A stretch of 64,000 nucleotides of DNA, taken from positions 34,087 through 98,086 of the forward strand of contig NZ_RHWX01000015.1 in assembly GCF_003938605.1 (NCBI RefSeq), in the 5' to 3' direction. Position 1 is the first letter of the stretch, and the number at the start of each line of letters is the position of its first letter. The notes below the pieces were generated by a model, which had not been told where the DNA came from, searched no databases, and worked only from the letters and a program-made list of their open reading frames with translations. This DNA comes from Brevundimonas sp. 357 (lineage in GTDB: Bacteria; Pseudomonadota; Alphaproteobacteria; Caulobacterales; Caulobacteraceae). Positions 42,880-54,464 of the stretch are shown piece after piece. Position numbers and translations under genes: made by a program.

Positions 42880-43767
42880 ATGGACGCCCTGGCCCTGTCG
42901 GCGCCCCGCCGTATCAGCGTGCCCATCGACAATCGCTGGGGTGCGGGCGAGATGGCCGTGCTGGATTTCGGCGACCCCAAGCGGCCGGTCGACCTGATCT
43001 TCGCCCACGCCAACGGCTTCAACGCCTTCGCCTATCGCTCCTTGCTGCAGCCTTTGTCGGGGGCCCTGCGCATCTGGGCGCCTGATCTGCGAGGCCATGG
43101 CCGTACGCGTCTGCCCGCCGTTCCCGACGGCCGCCGCAGCTGGAAGGATCATCGCGACGATCTGATCTCCCTGCTTGAGGCGATCGACGGCCCGCCCGTC
43201 GCCCTGGCCGGCCATTCCATCGGCGGGACCAGCGGCCTGATGGCCGCTGCGGAACGGCCGGAACGGGTGTCGCGTCTGCTGCTGCTGGACCCTGTCGTCT
43301 GGCCGCGACAGATGGTGTGGGCGATGAATCTGCCCTTCGCCGGGGCTTTGTCGCGGCGGTTTCCCATTGTCGCCAGCACCCTGCGGCGTCGCGCCCTGTT
43401 CGACAGCCGCGAGCAGGCCATGAGCGCCTATCGCGGACGAGGCGCCTTCAAGGGCTGGCCGGACATGATGCTGGCCGACTACCTCGCCGACGGTCTCATC
43501 GAGACGGACCGCGGGCTGGAGCTGGCCTGTACGCCCGCCTGGGAGGCCTCAAACTACGCCGCCCAGGCGCACGATCCCTGGCGGGCGCTGGCCCGCTATC
43601 CCGGCATGACGCGCATTCTCAAGGCGGAGACGGCCGGTCTGTGCGCCGTGTCGCCGTCCGCGCGCCGATCGAACGTGCGGGTCGAGACCGCGACGGGCGG
43701 CGGGCACCTGTTCCCGATGACGCACGCCGAGCTGACGCGCGACGCCCTGTTCGATCTGGCGGTCTGA
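42880..43767 (+). CDS. Alpha/beta hydrolase
   Basis: 295 residues. The oxyanion region is FAHANGFNAFAYR, the nucleophilic serine lies in ALAGHSIGGTSG, and the catalytic histidine is probably in ATGGGHLFPMTH near the C-terminus. The cap region (about 140-220) is basic. The substrate is not known. The ATG at 42880 begins MDALALSAPRR, five bases after the zur stop, so it probably lies in the zur transcript. Confidence 0.85.
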   Translation: MDALALSAPRRISVPIDNRWGAGEMAVLDFGDPKRPVDLIFAHANGFNAFAYRSLLQPLSGALRIWAPDLRGHGRTRLPAVPDGRRSWKDHRDDLISLLEAIDGPPVALAGHSIGGTSGLMAAAERPERVSRLLLLDPVVWPRQMVWAMNLPFAGALSRRFPIVASTLRRRALFDSREQAMSAYRGRGAFKGWPDMMLADYLADGLIETDRGLELACTPAWEASNYAAQAHDPWRALARYPGMTRILKAETAGLCAVSPSARRSNVRVETATGGGHLFPMTHAELTRDALFDLAV

Positions 43768-43850
43768 GCCAGCCGTCCTTGGCGGGGCGTTTCCGCCTCG
43801 CCATGAAGCGAGAGTAAAAGAAGGCGAGCAGGGAGGCATTGATCGCTATT

Positions 43851-44321
43851 ATGGCAGAACTGACGGTGCGCCGCGCGGCGGCGGCGGACGCCGCACGTAT
43901 CCACGCCCTGATGCGCGCCCTGGCGGAGCATGAAGGCCTGACGTCCTATCTGGCCGCCACGCCGTACACGCTGGAGCAGGCCTTGTCGGCTCAGCCGCCG
44001 CGGGCCGCCTTTCTGCTGGCGGAGGTCGATGGCCGCGCGACGGGATTCGTCTCCTGGACGCGGGTTTATGGCGTGTGGCGCGGTGCGGATTACCTCAACC
44101 TCGACGACCTGTTCGTGGTCGAGGCGGCGCGCGGCGCGGGCGTCGGTGAGGCGTTGATGCGGGGCTTCGCGGCCGAGGCGGCGGTTGAGGGGCTGAGCGG
44201 GCGCTGGGAGGTGCGGACGGACAATTACGGCGCGCGGCGTTTCTACGCTCGGCTGGGCGCCGACCAGGAGGAGAAGGTCGTGGTGCGCTGGTCGGCCGAG
44301 GCCATGCGGGCGGTGCTCTAG
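43851..44321 (+). CDS. GNAT family N-acetyltransferase
   Basis: 156 residues. The fold runs from LTVRRAAAADAARIHALM; the acetyl-CoA loop is VVEAARGAGVGEALMRGF, and ARRFYARLGADQEEKV is the C-terminal strand region. TTG at 43839 is an alternative start but is too close to GGGAGG; the ATG at 43851 sits 14 bases after it. The substrate is unknown. It follows an imperfect hairpin near 43787 that may end the zur-hydrolase transcript. Confidence 0.85.
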   Translation: MAELTVRRAAAADAARIHALMRALAEHEGLTSYLAATPYTLEQALSAQPPRAAFLLAEVDGRATGFVSWTRVYGVWRGADYLNLDDLFVVEAARGAGVGEALMRGFAAEAAVEGLSGRWEVRTDNYGARRFYARLGADQEEKVVVRWSAEAMRAVL

Positions 44322-44367
44322 CCACGGGGGTTGTCGTGCGGCGGTTCGGTGCTAGTCCTGACGGACG

Positions 44368-45177
44368 ATGACCTCCGCCGCCGTATCCGCCTCTTCCGTC
44401 ACGGACTGGCCGCGCATCCTGTTGGGATGCGTGATCGGCGCTGTTCTGGGCTTGCTGCTGCTCGGCGTGATCCTGGTCGCCTGGTGGCTGGGCGTGGCGC
44501 GGCATGATCTGCAACGGCTGGCCCCGCCTGAGGGCCTTGAGGCGCGGCTGGAACAGGCGGCGGGGCCGACCGCTTTCGCCCTGACGCCCATCTATGTCTA
44601 TGATCCGGATGGTGCGGGGCGGGCCTGGCTGGAACAGGCGGCCCCAGCCTGGGAGGCGCGGGGGCGCGAGGTCAGGGCGGTTTCGGCTCAGGCTGACGAC
44701 GGGCTGGAGCGCGAGCTCGACCGCCTGGCGAGTCGCTGGGCCGAGCCGCCGCGTCGCCCCCTGATCCTGTGGCGCGACGGCGCAGAGCTGGTGCTGTGCC
44801 GTTGTGACAGCGTGCGTGCCCGAACCCAGGCGCGCCAGGTGTTGGAAGCCCCCACGACTGAAGCTGAGGCGGCCGAGGCCGCGCCGCCTGTTCCCCCGCC
44901 CTCGCGTCGCCCTCGCCCGCAGACCGGGCCGTCGTATCCGACGCTCGGCCCGCCGCCGAAGGCCGAGACGGCCGCGCCCTCGCTGCAAGACGCGGCTCCA
45001 GCGTCGCGCGCGACCCAGCCCGCGCCTCGTCTGCCCGGCGATCCGGCGCCCGCCGCGCGGCCTTCCGCGGCACGCCCGGCGTCGCCTGCGTCCGCCCCCG
45101 CGCCTCGCCGCGAACGACAGCCGCGTCGCACCGACCCGCCCGAAGCCCGGCGCGACGCGGAGAGCCTGTTCTTCTGA
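44368..45177 (+). CDS. Uncharacterised single-pass membrane protein with Pro/Ala-rich tail
   Basis: 269 residues. One membrane helix spans about residues 20-43 (VIGAVLGLLLLGVILVAWW). An alpha/beta region of about 100 residues follows (PIYVYDPDGAGRAWLEQAAPAW and PLILWRDGAELVLCRCDS). The last 110 residues are low-complexity proline, alanine and arginine, ending ESLFF. No family is recognised, and the C-terminal tail may be disordered. The coding assignment rests on frame length, codon use and the gap it fills. Confidence 0.55.
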   Translation: MTSAAVSASSVTDWPRILLGCVIGAVLGLLLLGVILVAWWLGVARHDLQRLAPPEGLEARLEQAAGPTAFALTPIYVYDPDGAGRAWLEQAAPAWEARGREVRAVSAQADDGLERELDRLASRWAEPPRRPLILWRDGAELVLCRCDSVRARTQARQVLEAPTTEAEAAEAAPPVPPPSRRPRPQTGPSYPTLGPPPKAETAAPSLQDAAPASRATQPAPRLPGDPAPAARPSAARPASPASAPAPRRERQPRRTDPPEARRDAESLFF

Positions 45178-45178
45178 T

Positions 45179-46342
45179 CTACTTCAGGCGGGCGCAGGCG
45201 TGGATCAGCCGCTCCACGTCTTCCTCGCTCTGATACAGGCTGAAGCCGAAGCGGATCACATCGTCGCGCACGTCGGCGATGACGTTCATCTCTTGCAGGG
45301 CCGCCTTCCAGCGCGGCGCGTCGGCGTGGCGCAGGGCCAGGAAGCGGGCGCGCGGCGCCGCCCCCTCGACCGGGTTCAGGATCTGGGCCTTGGCCAGCGC
45401 TCCGGCTTCGTTCGACTGGATCGCCGTCTGGAACCGGGCCTGAAGGCCGCGCGCGTGATCGGCGATCATCGCCGTGGTCAGGCCGTGCTGGTCCAGCATC
45501 CGGCGCACGGCGTTTAAGCGGTACAGGGCGCTGGCGTCGAAGGTGGCGCCCCAGAAGCGGCCGCCGTCGGTGCGGTACTGGACCCCGCCGGGCGGGCCCT
45601 CCAGATGGCCGAACTCGGCGAACCAGCCGGTCACGACCGGGCGCGGGCCGAAGCCGGGCGGGGCGTGCAGGAAGCATGCGCCTTCGCCCGCCATGGCGTA
45701 TTTGTAGCCGCCCGCCAGATAGAAGATCCTGTCCGCCACGGCCGACAGATCGGTCGGCGTGGCCATGAAGCCGTGATAACCATCGACCACCACCCACGGT
45801 CCCGCCGGGTCGGCCAGTTCCGCCAGGTCGGCGATCCGCTCGAACAGGCCGCCGGTGCGGAAGAAGACCTGGCTGACGAAGATCAGGTCGTGCCCGCCCG
45901 CCCTGGCCGCCGCGACGAAGCGGTCGGCGAAGGTCTCGAACGGGGCCAGGGGCACGCGGGTGACGACGGCCTGCCCGGCCTCCTCCCAGCGTTCCGACTG
46001 GCGGCGGAAGGAGTGGAACTCGCCGTCGGTGGCCAGGATGCGCACCGGCGCCTTGTCGACCGCCGAGATGATGCGCAGCAGAATCTCGTGGGTGTTGGGC
46101 GCGAAGATCAGGCTGTCGGGCGAAGGCAGGTCCAGTTCCCTGGCGACATGCGCTTGCGCCTCGGGGATGACCTCGCCGAACACTAGATCCCATTTGCGGT
46201 CGGCGAAGCGGTTGGCCTCGGCCCAGGCCTGGACCTGGCCGTCGAAGCTGACGTCGGGCCACAGGTGGTGGCTGTGAGCGGCGAAATGCAGGCGTTCCGG
46301 ATCGAGGCCCAGAGCGCGCGAGAACAGGGGCTTGTAGTTCAT
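45179..46342 (-). CDS. Class V aminotransferase-fold enzyme (kynureninase-like)
   Basis: 387-residue PLP enzyme. FAAHSHHLWPDVS near the N-terminus, the PLP-anchoring aspartate and histidine in WVVVDGYHGFMA, and the Schiff-base lysine in LAGGYKYAMAGEGACF are clear. The substrate cannot be assigned; desulfurase, kynureninase and aminotransferase activities all occur in this fold. The C-terminal RFGFSLYQSEEDVERLIHA is normal for the family. It converges with the membrane protein gene one base away. Confidence 0.85.
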   Translation of the reverse strand: MNYKPLFSRALGLDPERLHFAAHSHHLWPDVSFDGQVQAWAEANRFADRKWDLVFGEVIPEAQAHVARELDLPSPDSLIFAPNTHEILLRIISAVDKAPVRILATDGEFHSFRRQSERWEEAGQAVVTRVPLAPFETFADRFVAAARAGGHDLIFVSQVFFRTGGLFERIADLAELADPAGPWVVVDGYHGFMATPTDLSAVADRIFYLAGGYKYAMAGEGACFLHAPPGFGPRPVVTGWFAEFGHLEGPPGGVQYRTDGGRFWGATFDASALYRLNAVRRMLDQHGLTTAMIADHARGLQARFQTAIQSNEAGALAKAQILNPVEGAAPRARFLALRHADAPRWKAALQEMNVIADVRDDVIRFGFSLYQSEEDVERLIHACARLK

Positions 46343-46395
46343 GAGGGCAGGCTAGCGGGCCTGCGCCGCGCCGTCACGCGCTTGCTTCTTATGTC

Positions 46396-46497
46396 GTCAT
46401 CCTCGGGCTTGACCCGAGGATCGGGGCTTCCGCCTGCACGACTTGAGCAAGGTTGAGGCGCCCGGCGCTGGATCCTCGGGTCAAGCCCGAGGATGAC
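46396..46497. repeat. Long inverted-repeat element (copy 2)
   Basis: The arms at 46396-46422 and 46471-46497 are perfect 27-bp inverted copies beginning GTCATCCTCGGGCTTGAC. Each arm holds an inner palindrome CCTCGGG-CTTGA-CCCGAGG. The sequence differs from the copy at 32923 by the G/A and C/T changes that keep pairing, as expected of a selected structure. It occupies the 319-bp gap 46343-46661, which contains no gene and otherwise only the secA terminator. Confidence 0.8.
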
Positions 46498-46560
46498 GGC
46501 GTGGGTGGAGCAGCGGCTTGTCGGGTGCGGCGCCATGGCGCGAGACGGTCCAAAGAAAAA

Positions 46561-46585
46561 GGCGGGTCGCTTTCGCGAACCCGCC
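46561..46585 (-). terminator. Rho-independent terminator of secA
   Basis: GGCGGGT pairs with ACCCGCC with an inner CGC/GCG extension; on the minus strand it is followed by TTTTTCTTT. It lies 76 bases after the secA stop. Confidence 0.8.
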
Positions 46586-46661
46586 TCTCTCAACTCAGAC
46601 TGTGTGGCTCAAGCAGCGAGCGACCGCGTCGCGTGCGTAGCGCCGCGCGCGTCAGCGCGCC

Positions 46662-49514
<2,853 letters not shown>

Positions 49515-49790
49515 GGGCGATCCGGGTCAGGCGGTCGAGCGGCTGAAGGCTCTGAGAAAGACAGTTTCACCCGGTCGGAGGGCCGCGATCACGCCGGCCC
49601 CGGGCCTTCCCTGCAGATGAGGGCGCGCGAAGGGCCGCGCAGACGATCGAAAACCCCTCGACTTGGGCGCAGGCGGGACTTAAGCACCGCCCTTATCCCT
49701 GTCAACGCGAGGGCCTTTTTAAGGCGGCGTGTTTCAGGCGCGAATGTCCGTTTCGACGGCCTGTCCACAGACCCTTGCCCGGAGCGTCCG

Positions 49791-50732
49791 ATGCGAGCGC
49801 GACGTCCCCTCCACAGCCTGTTTCTGGTTGCCGTCGCCGGTTTGGCGCTGGGCGTGGCCGCCTGCGGGCGCGGCGGCGACGAGGCCGCGCCGGAAAAGAA
49901 CGACCGCGTCGTGGCCCGGGTCAACGATCGCGCCGTCTGGGCCTCGGACGTGCGCCGCGAAGCCGTGGCGCAGGGGTTGATCGGCGAGGACGATCCCCTG
50001 GACGCCTCGTCCGAACTGTTTCGCCGGGTGATGGACGAGGTGGTCGACCAGAAGCTGCTGGCCGCCGAGGCCGAGCGCCGCGGCCTCGATTCCAGTCCCG
50101 CCGCCCAGCGCCGCCTGCAGGCCGTGCGCGAACGCATCCTGGGCGACATGCTGGTCGAGAAGGTGGTGTCCGGCGCCGTGTCCGAACAGGCGGTCGAACG
50201 TCTTTACGCCGAGCAGCAGCGGCTGGCCCGTGCGACCGAAGAGGTGCGGGTGCGTCTGATTCTGGCGCCGACCAAGGAACAGGCCGACGCCGTCCTGGGC
50301 GTCCTGGGCCAGGGGGCGGCCTTCGAGGCCGTCGCCGCCCAACGCTCCATCGACGACGCCACCCGCTATTCCGGGGGCGACCTCGGCTATTCGACGCTGG
50401 ACGTCCTGCCCGGTCCCTACGCCGCCGCCCTGCAGGGCCAGACGCCGGGCGCGGTCGTCGGCCCGATCCAGACCGAGACCGGCTGGGCCGTGCTCAAGGT
50501 CGAGGACCGCCGCGTCGAAACTCCGCCGACGCTGGAGCAGGCGCGGCCGCAGATCGTGCGCTACCTGACCTATGAAGGCGTCCGCCAGTTGCTGGAGCAA
50601 CTGCGCGGCCAGGCCGAGGTCGAGATATCCCTGGACGGAGCCAAGACGGCTCCGCCTTCAGCTCCCGTTGAGGCCGCAGTTCCGCCTGCGGCCCAGAAAA
50701 CCTCCGCTTCTCCCGCCGGAAACGCCTCATGA
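49791..50732 (+). CDS. PpiC-type peptidyl-prolyl isomerase, probable lipoprotein
   Basis: 313 residues. The signal ends in a lipobox-like ALGVAAC (cysteine at about residue 25), so the protein is probably lipid-anchored outside the cytoplasm. A SurA-like chaperone region follows (residues 40-140), then a parvulin domain with RLILAPTKEQADAVL and the YSGGDLGYSTLDVLPGPYAAAL signature. The C-terminal 40 residues are proline/alanine-rich. GGAG lies six bases before the ATG. It probably assists folding of exported proteins. Its stop overlaps the argJ start as ATGA. Confidence 0.88.
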   Translation: MRARRPLHSLFLVAVAGLALGVAACGRGGDEAAPEKNDRVVARVNDRAVWASDVRREAVAQGLIGEDDPLDASSELFRRVMDEVVDQKLLAAEAERRGLDSSPAAQRRLQAVRERILGDMLVEKVVSGAVSEQAVERLYAEQQRLARATEEVRVRLILAPTKEQADAVLGVLGQGAAFEAVAAQRSIDDATRYSGGDLGYSTLDVLPGPYAAALQGQTPGAVVGPIQTETGWAVLKVEDRRVETPPTLEQARPQIVRYLTYEGVRQLLEQLRGQAEVEISLDGAKTAPPSAPVEAAVPPAAQKTSASPAGNAS

Positions 50733-52111
50733 GCCAGCCGCCCTCCAAGTCCGCCTCGACCGGCAAGAAGATCGAAACCGCCATCGAGAAGGCGCTGGAC
50801 CCGCTGGCCTCGGCGCTGAAACGGGCGACGCAATCGGCCACCCAGGCGGTCGCCGCCTCGCCCGGCAAGCCGGGCCTGATGATCTCGCCCCTGGCCGTGC
50901 CTTTCCCAGCCATTCCGCCGATCGGCGGGGTCGAGATCGCGACGGCGCGCGCGGGATTCTACAAGCATGAGCGCGACGATCTGGTGGTCTTTCGCTTCCC
51001 CGAGGGCGCGTCTTGCGCGGGCGTCTTCACCCGGCACAAGGTCGGCTCGGCCCCGGTCGACTGGTGCAAGCGTCATCTGGACGCCGACAAGGGCGGCGAG
51101 GGGGTCAGGGCCCTGGTCGTCAACGCCGGCTGCGCCAACGCCTTCACCGGCAAGGCGGGCGCCGATGCGGCGCGCCGCACGGCCTCCGAGGTCGCCAAGC
51201 GCTTCGACTGTCGCCAGCGCGACGTCATGCTGGCCTCGACCGGCGTCATCGGCGTGGTGCTGGACGACAAGAAGATCACCGCCCGTCTGCCCGAGGTCGA
51301 AGCCGGTCTGAAGGCCGACGCCTGGGCGCAGGCCGGCCTGGGCATCATGACCACGGACACCTTCCCCAAGGGCGCCTACGCCGAGTGCGAGATCGAGGGC
51401 GTCAAGGTCCGCATCGCGGGCATCGCCAAGGGCTCGGGCATGATCGCGCCGGACATGGCGACCATGCTGGCCTTCATCGTCACCGACGCCGACATCGCCC
51501 CGCCGGTGCTGAAGGCCCTGCTGAACCTGCACGTCCGCACCACCTTCAACTCGGTGACGGTGGACGGCGACACCTCGACCAACGACACGGCGCTGCTGTT
51601 CGCCACGGGTGCGTCCGGCGCGCCGCGCATCGGCCGCGTCGGCGACCGTCGCCTGAAGGATTTCTCGGCCGCGCTGGACGCCGTCATGCTCGACCTGGCG
51701 CACCAGCTGGTGAAGGACGGCGAGGGCGCGACCAAATTCGTCAAGGTGACGGTCGAGGGCGCCGCTTCGCCCGCCTCGGCGCGAAAACTGGCCAAGTCGA
51801 TCGCCGACAGCCCGCTGGTCAAGACCGCCATCGCGGGCGAGGACGCCAACTGGGGCCGCATCGTCATGGCCGTGGGGAAGACGGAGGAGGCGGTCGACCG
51901 CGACCGCCTGGCCATCCGCTTCGGCCCGCACGTCGCCGCCATCGACGGCGCCCCCTCGCCGACCTACGACGAGGCGGTCATGAGCGCCTATATGAAGAAC
52001 GCCGAGATCGACATCACCGTCCACGTCGCCTCGGGCCGGGCTTCGGCCACGGTCTGGACCTGCGATCTGACCAAGCGCTACATCGAGATCAACGGGGACT
52101 ACCGCTCGTGA
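50729..52111 (+). CDS. argJ: Glutamate N-acetyltransferase/ornithine acetyltransferase
   Basis: 460 residues. It transfers acetyl from acetylornithine to glutamate in arginine biosynthesis. The family self-cleaves at Ala-Thr in PDMATMLAFIVTDA (about residues 243-256), and the nucleophilic threonine is present. GVFTRHKVGSAPVDW, STGVIGVVL and TTFNSVTVDGDTSTNDTALL are further family blocks. About 50 residues precede the usual start. The ATG overlaps the upstream isomerase stop by four bases and its stop overlaps mutT. Confidence 0.94.
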   Translation: MSQPPSKSASTGKKIETAIEKALDPLASALKRATQSATQAVAASPGKPGLMISPLAVPFPAIPPIGGVEIATARAGFYKHERDDLVVFRFPEGASCAGVFTRHKVGSAPVDWCKRHLDADKGGEGVRALVVNAGCANAFTGKAGADAARRTASEVAKRFDCRQRDVMLASTGVIGVVLDDKKITARLPEVEAGLKADAWAQAGLGIMTTDTFPKGAYAECEIEGVKVRIAGIAKGSGMIAPDMATMLAFIVTDADIAPPVLKALLNLHVRTTFNSVTVDGDTSTNDTALLFATGASGAPRIGRVGDRRLKDFSAALDAVMLDLAHQLVKDGEGATKFVKVTVEGAASPASARKLAKSIADSPLVKTAIAGEDANWGRIVMAVGKTEEAVDRDRLAIRFGPHVAAIDGAPSPTYDEAVMSAYMKNAEIDITVHVASGRASATVWTCDLTKRYIEINGDYRS

Positions 52112-52521
52112 GCGAGGCGTCTGTTCCCACCGTCCTGGTCGTCGCCGTCGCCCTGATCGACCCGGACGGCCGCGTGCTGATCGCCAAACGCCCCGAGGGC
52201 AAGCAGCTGGCGGGCCTGTGGGAGTTTCCCGGCGGCAAGGTCGAGCCGGGCGAACGGCCCGAAGCCGCCCTGATCCGCGAGCTGAAGGAAGAACTGGGCA
52301 TCGACGTGAAGGAGGCCTGCCTGGCCCCCTTCGTGTTTACCAGTCACGCTTACGAATCCTTTCATCTGTTGATGCCACTCTACCTGTGCCGGCGCTGGTC
52401 CGGCGTGGTCGAGGCGCGCGAGCACGCGGGTCTGGCCTGGGTGAAGCCGGACAAGCTGTCGGCCTACCCCATGCCCCCGGCCGATGAACCGCTGATCGCC
52501 TGGCTGCGCGATCTGCTCTGA
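52108..52521 (+). CDS. mutT: Nudix hydrolase MutT (8-oxo-dGTP diphosphatase type)
   Basis: 137 residues. The Nudix box is complete: GGKVEPGERPEAALIREL followed by KEELGI. The MutT-type VVAVALIDPDGRVLIAKRP start and HLLMPLYLCRRWSG region support removal of oxidised dGTP from the nucleotide pool. The start is GTG, overlapping the argJ stop as GTGA. It ends 26 bp before the Flp pilin gene. Confidence 0.9.
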   Translation: MSEASVPTVLVVAVALIDPDGRVLIAKRPEGKQLAGLWEFPGGKVEPGERPEAALIRELKEELGIDVKEACLAPFVFTSHAYESFHLLMPLYLCRRWSGVVEAREHAGLAWVKPDKLSAYPMPPADEPLIAWLRDLL

Positions 52522-52547
52522 CGGGCCGACGACAGGGGAGGCCGGGC

Positions 52548-52724
52548 GTGAAGGGTTTCATCCACCGGCTGCTCCGCGACGAAGGCGGCGCCACCGCCAT
52601 CGAATACGGCCTGATCTGCGGCCTGATCGGCATAGTCGTCCTGGCCGCCCTTGGCGCCTTCTCCGGTCGGATGGAGGCGGTTTACGGCAAGGTCAGCCAG
52701 TTCGTGCTCGCTGCCGGAGGTTGA
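52548..52724 (+). CDS. Flp/Fap-type pilin (type IVb), orphan
   Basis: 58 residues, starting with GTG behind AGGGGAGG. Flp prepilins have a short leader ending in Gly and a cut before a six-residue block with Glu-Tyr; here GG then ATAIEYGLI fits exactly, with the glutamate at mature position 5. A hydrophobic helix follows (ICGLIGIVVLAALGAF). Flp pilins form Tad pili, but no tad/cpa assembly gene lies in this window. It is 3 bp from the converging methyltransferase. Confidence 0.85.
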   Translation: MKGFIHRLLRDEGGATAIEYGLICGLIGIVVLAALGAFSGRMEAVYGKVSQFVLAAGG

Positions 52725-52727
52725 TGG

Positions 52728-53624
52728 TCAGTCTTCCTCGCCGGTCTGCTCTCTGACGCCCAGCGCATCGGCGAGACGCGTCTTGGCCGAGCCGCGCTTG
52801 GCGGGTTTCTGCTGGCTGTCGTGCGGCGCCCATCCGGCCAGATGCACCATCTCGAAGGTGGCGGGGATGCGCCCATCCGCCTCGGCGTGGCGCTCGGCGT
52901 AAAGCTGGGCCGCGCGGGCCAGCACGGCGCGGCTGAGCGGCCGGATCGGCCCGGCCAGCACGTTCGTTTCGCCCATCGCCCGCAGGTCGCGTATCAGGGC
53001 GAAGGGGTCGCCATAACGCACCGTCACCCGGTCCACGTCCGTCACCGGCAGGGCGAAACCGGCCCGTTGCAGCAGGGCCGCCCCGTCGAAACCGTCGGCA
53101 AAGGGCGAGACGCGGGCCTGGGCGCCGCCGTTGACCTCCAACTCGGCCTCGGTCAGCACCCCGCGCAGTTCTTTCAGCGTCGCCGCCCCGAACAGGCTGG
53201 CGATGAACAGGCCGTCGGGCTTCAGCGCGCGGCGGATCTGGCTCAGCGCGCCGGGCAGGTCGTTGGCCCAGTGCAGGCCCAGCAGGTTGACGATCAGATC
53301 GGCTGAGCCGTCCTCCAGCCCCAGCGGCCCGGCGCCCGGCGCGGCGCGCTCGGTTGTCGAGCCGACAGCGCGAACCTTGCCCACCCGTTCGCGCGCCGGG
53401 CTGTCGGCCAGGGCGCGGGCAAAGACGCCGGGGTGCGGCGACAGGTCGACGGGCGCCTGAAACTCGCGCAGGATCACTTCGAGGCTGTTCACCGCATTGT
53501 CTGCGGCGCGCAGGTGCAGGAAGTCGGCGTCGGGGAAACGTCGCGCGGCGCGGTTCAGGCGCGCGGCGCGTCGAGCGGCGTCGAAGATGATCGGGGGACC
53601 GGAGGAGGAAGAGGGGGCGCTCAT
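52728..53624 (-). CDS. SAM-dependent methyltransferase (BioC/NDUFAF5-like)
   Basis: 298 residues. The N-terminal FDAARRAARLNRAARRF and the central LEDGSADLIVNLLGLHWANDLPGAL with RALKPDGLFIASLFG match the BioC/NDUFAF5 family. In mitochondria NDUFAF5 hydroxylates a complex I subunit; the bacterial role is unclear. The first ATG (53624) shares the CATG with comF; no later start suits the domain. The C-terminal 30 residues are lysine-rich. It is divergent from comF. Confidence 0.85.
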   Translation of the reverse strand: MSAPSSSSGPPIIFDAARRAARLNRAARRFPDADFLHLRAADNAVNSLEVILREFQAPVDLSPHPGVFARALADSPARERVGKVRAVGSTTERAAPGAGPLGLEDGSADLIVNLLGLHWANDLPGALSQIRRALKPDGLFIASLFGAATLKELRGVLTEAELEVNGGAQARVSPFADGFDGAALLQRAGFALPVTDVDRVTVRYGDPFALIRDLRAMGETNVLAGPIRPLSRAVLARAAQLYAERHAEADGRIPATFEMVHLAGWAPHDSQQKPAKRGSAKTRLADALGVREQTGEED

Positions 53625-54429
53625 GTCGGTTCAGGATGGGGGCTGGAGAGGTCGATTGAAAGGCGTCGGGAGGCCTTTAGCATCCGGCGCGCGCGATGCG
53701 GGCCGGGGCCTGCTGGATATTCTATTGCCGCCGGTTGCTCACGACAGCCGCGAGGCGGCGGCGTCAGCGGGCCTGTCGCCCGATGCCTGGAGCCGGGTGG
53801 CCTTTCTGGAGGCGCCGGTCTGCGACGGCTGCGGCGCGGCGTTCGAGTATGACGGCGGCGACTTCGCGGCGGAGCGGTGCGCGGCCTGCACGGCCGGCCC
53901 TTACGCCTTCGGCCGGGCGCGGGCGGCCTGCGTCTACGACGAGGCGTCGCGCGGGATCATCCTCAAGTTCAAGCACGGCGACCAGCAGCAGTTCGCCCCC
54001 CTGTTCGCGCGCTGGATCAGCCGTTCGGCCGCCCCCCTGATCGAGACGGCCGACGCCGTGGTTCCCGTGCCCCTGCACCGCGCCCGCCTGCTGTCGCGGC
54101 GGTTCAATCAGGCGGCCGAGATCGCCCGACCGCTGGCCCGCGCGGCGCGGCTCGACTATCTGCCCGACGCCCTGGTCCGCCCGCTGCCTACCGCCAGCCA
54201 GGGCGGCAAGTCCGCGCGCGGGCGGCGGCTGAACGTCAAGACGGCCTTCGCCGTGACCGAGGCGGGGCGGCGACGCATCAAGGGGCGGCGGTTGCTGTTG
54301 ATCGACGACGTGCTGACTACGGGGGCCACGGCCGAGGCCTGCGCGCGGGTGCTGATCGAGGCTGGAGCCCGCGCCGTGGACCTGGCCGTCATCGCGAGGG
54401 TGAAAAACGCGCGCGAACCGCTTAAGTGA
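53623..54429 (+). CDS. comF: ComF-family phosphoribosyltransferase-like protein
   Basis: 268 residues. The N-terminal zinc finger has two Cys pairs (APVCDGCGAAF and ERCAACTAG), and the phosphoribosyltransferase fold ends in LLLIDDVLTTGATAEAC, the PRPP motif. DNA uptake in Bacillus uses ComF; in proteobacteria its role is uncertain. The ATG at 53623 is behind a strong GGAGGAGGAAG site that lies inside the opposite methyltransferase gene. The usual start LLDILLPP comes about 32 residues later, so the N-terminus may be shorter. Confidence 0.85.
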   Translation: MSVQDGGWRGRLKGVGRPLASGARDAGRGLLDILLPPVAHDSREAAASAGLSPDAWSRVAFLEAPVCDGCGAAFEYDGGDFAAERCAACTAGPYAFGRARAACVYDEASRGIILKFKHGDQQQFAPLFARWISRSAAPLIETADAVVPVPLHRARLLSRRFNQAAEIARPLARAARLDYLPDALVRPLPTASQGGKSARGRRLNVKTAFAVTEAGRRRIKGRRLLLIDDVLTTGATAEACARVLIEAGARAVDLAVIARVKNAREPLK

Positions 54430-54464
54430 GGGAGAGCCTTCCCATCCGCCTTCAGGAGTCCCCC

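Noticed and set aside
43778..43803. Hairpin GGCGGGGCG/CGCCTCGCC after the hydrolase gene.
   Set aside because: It is imperfect (a G-T pair in the stem) and lacks a T tract, so I do not list it as a terminator.
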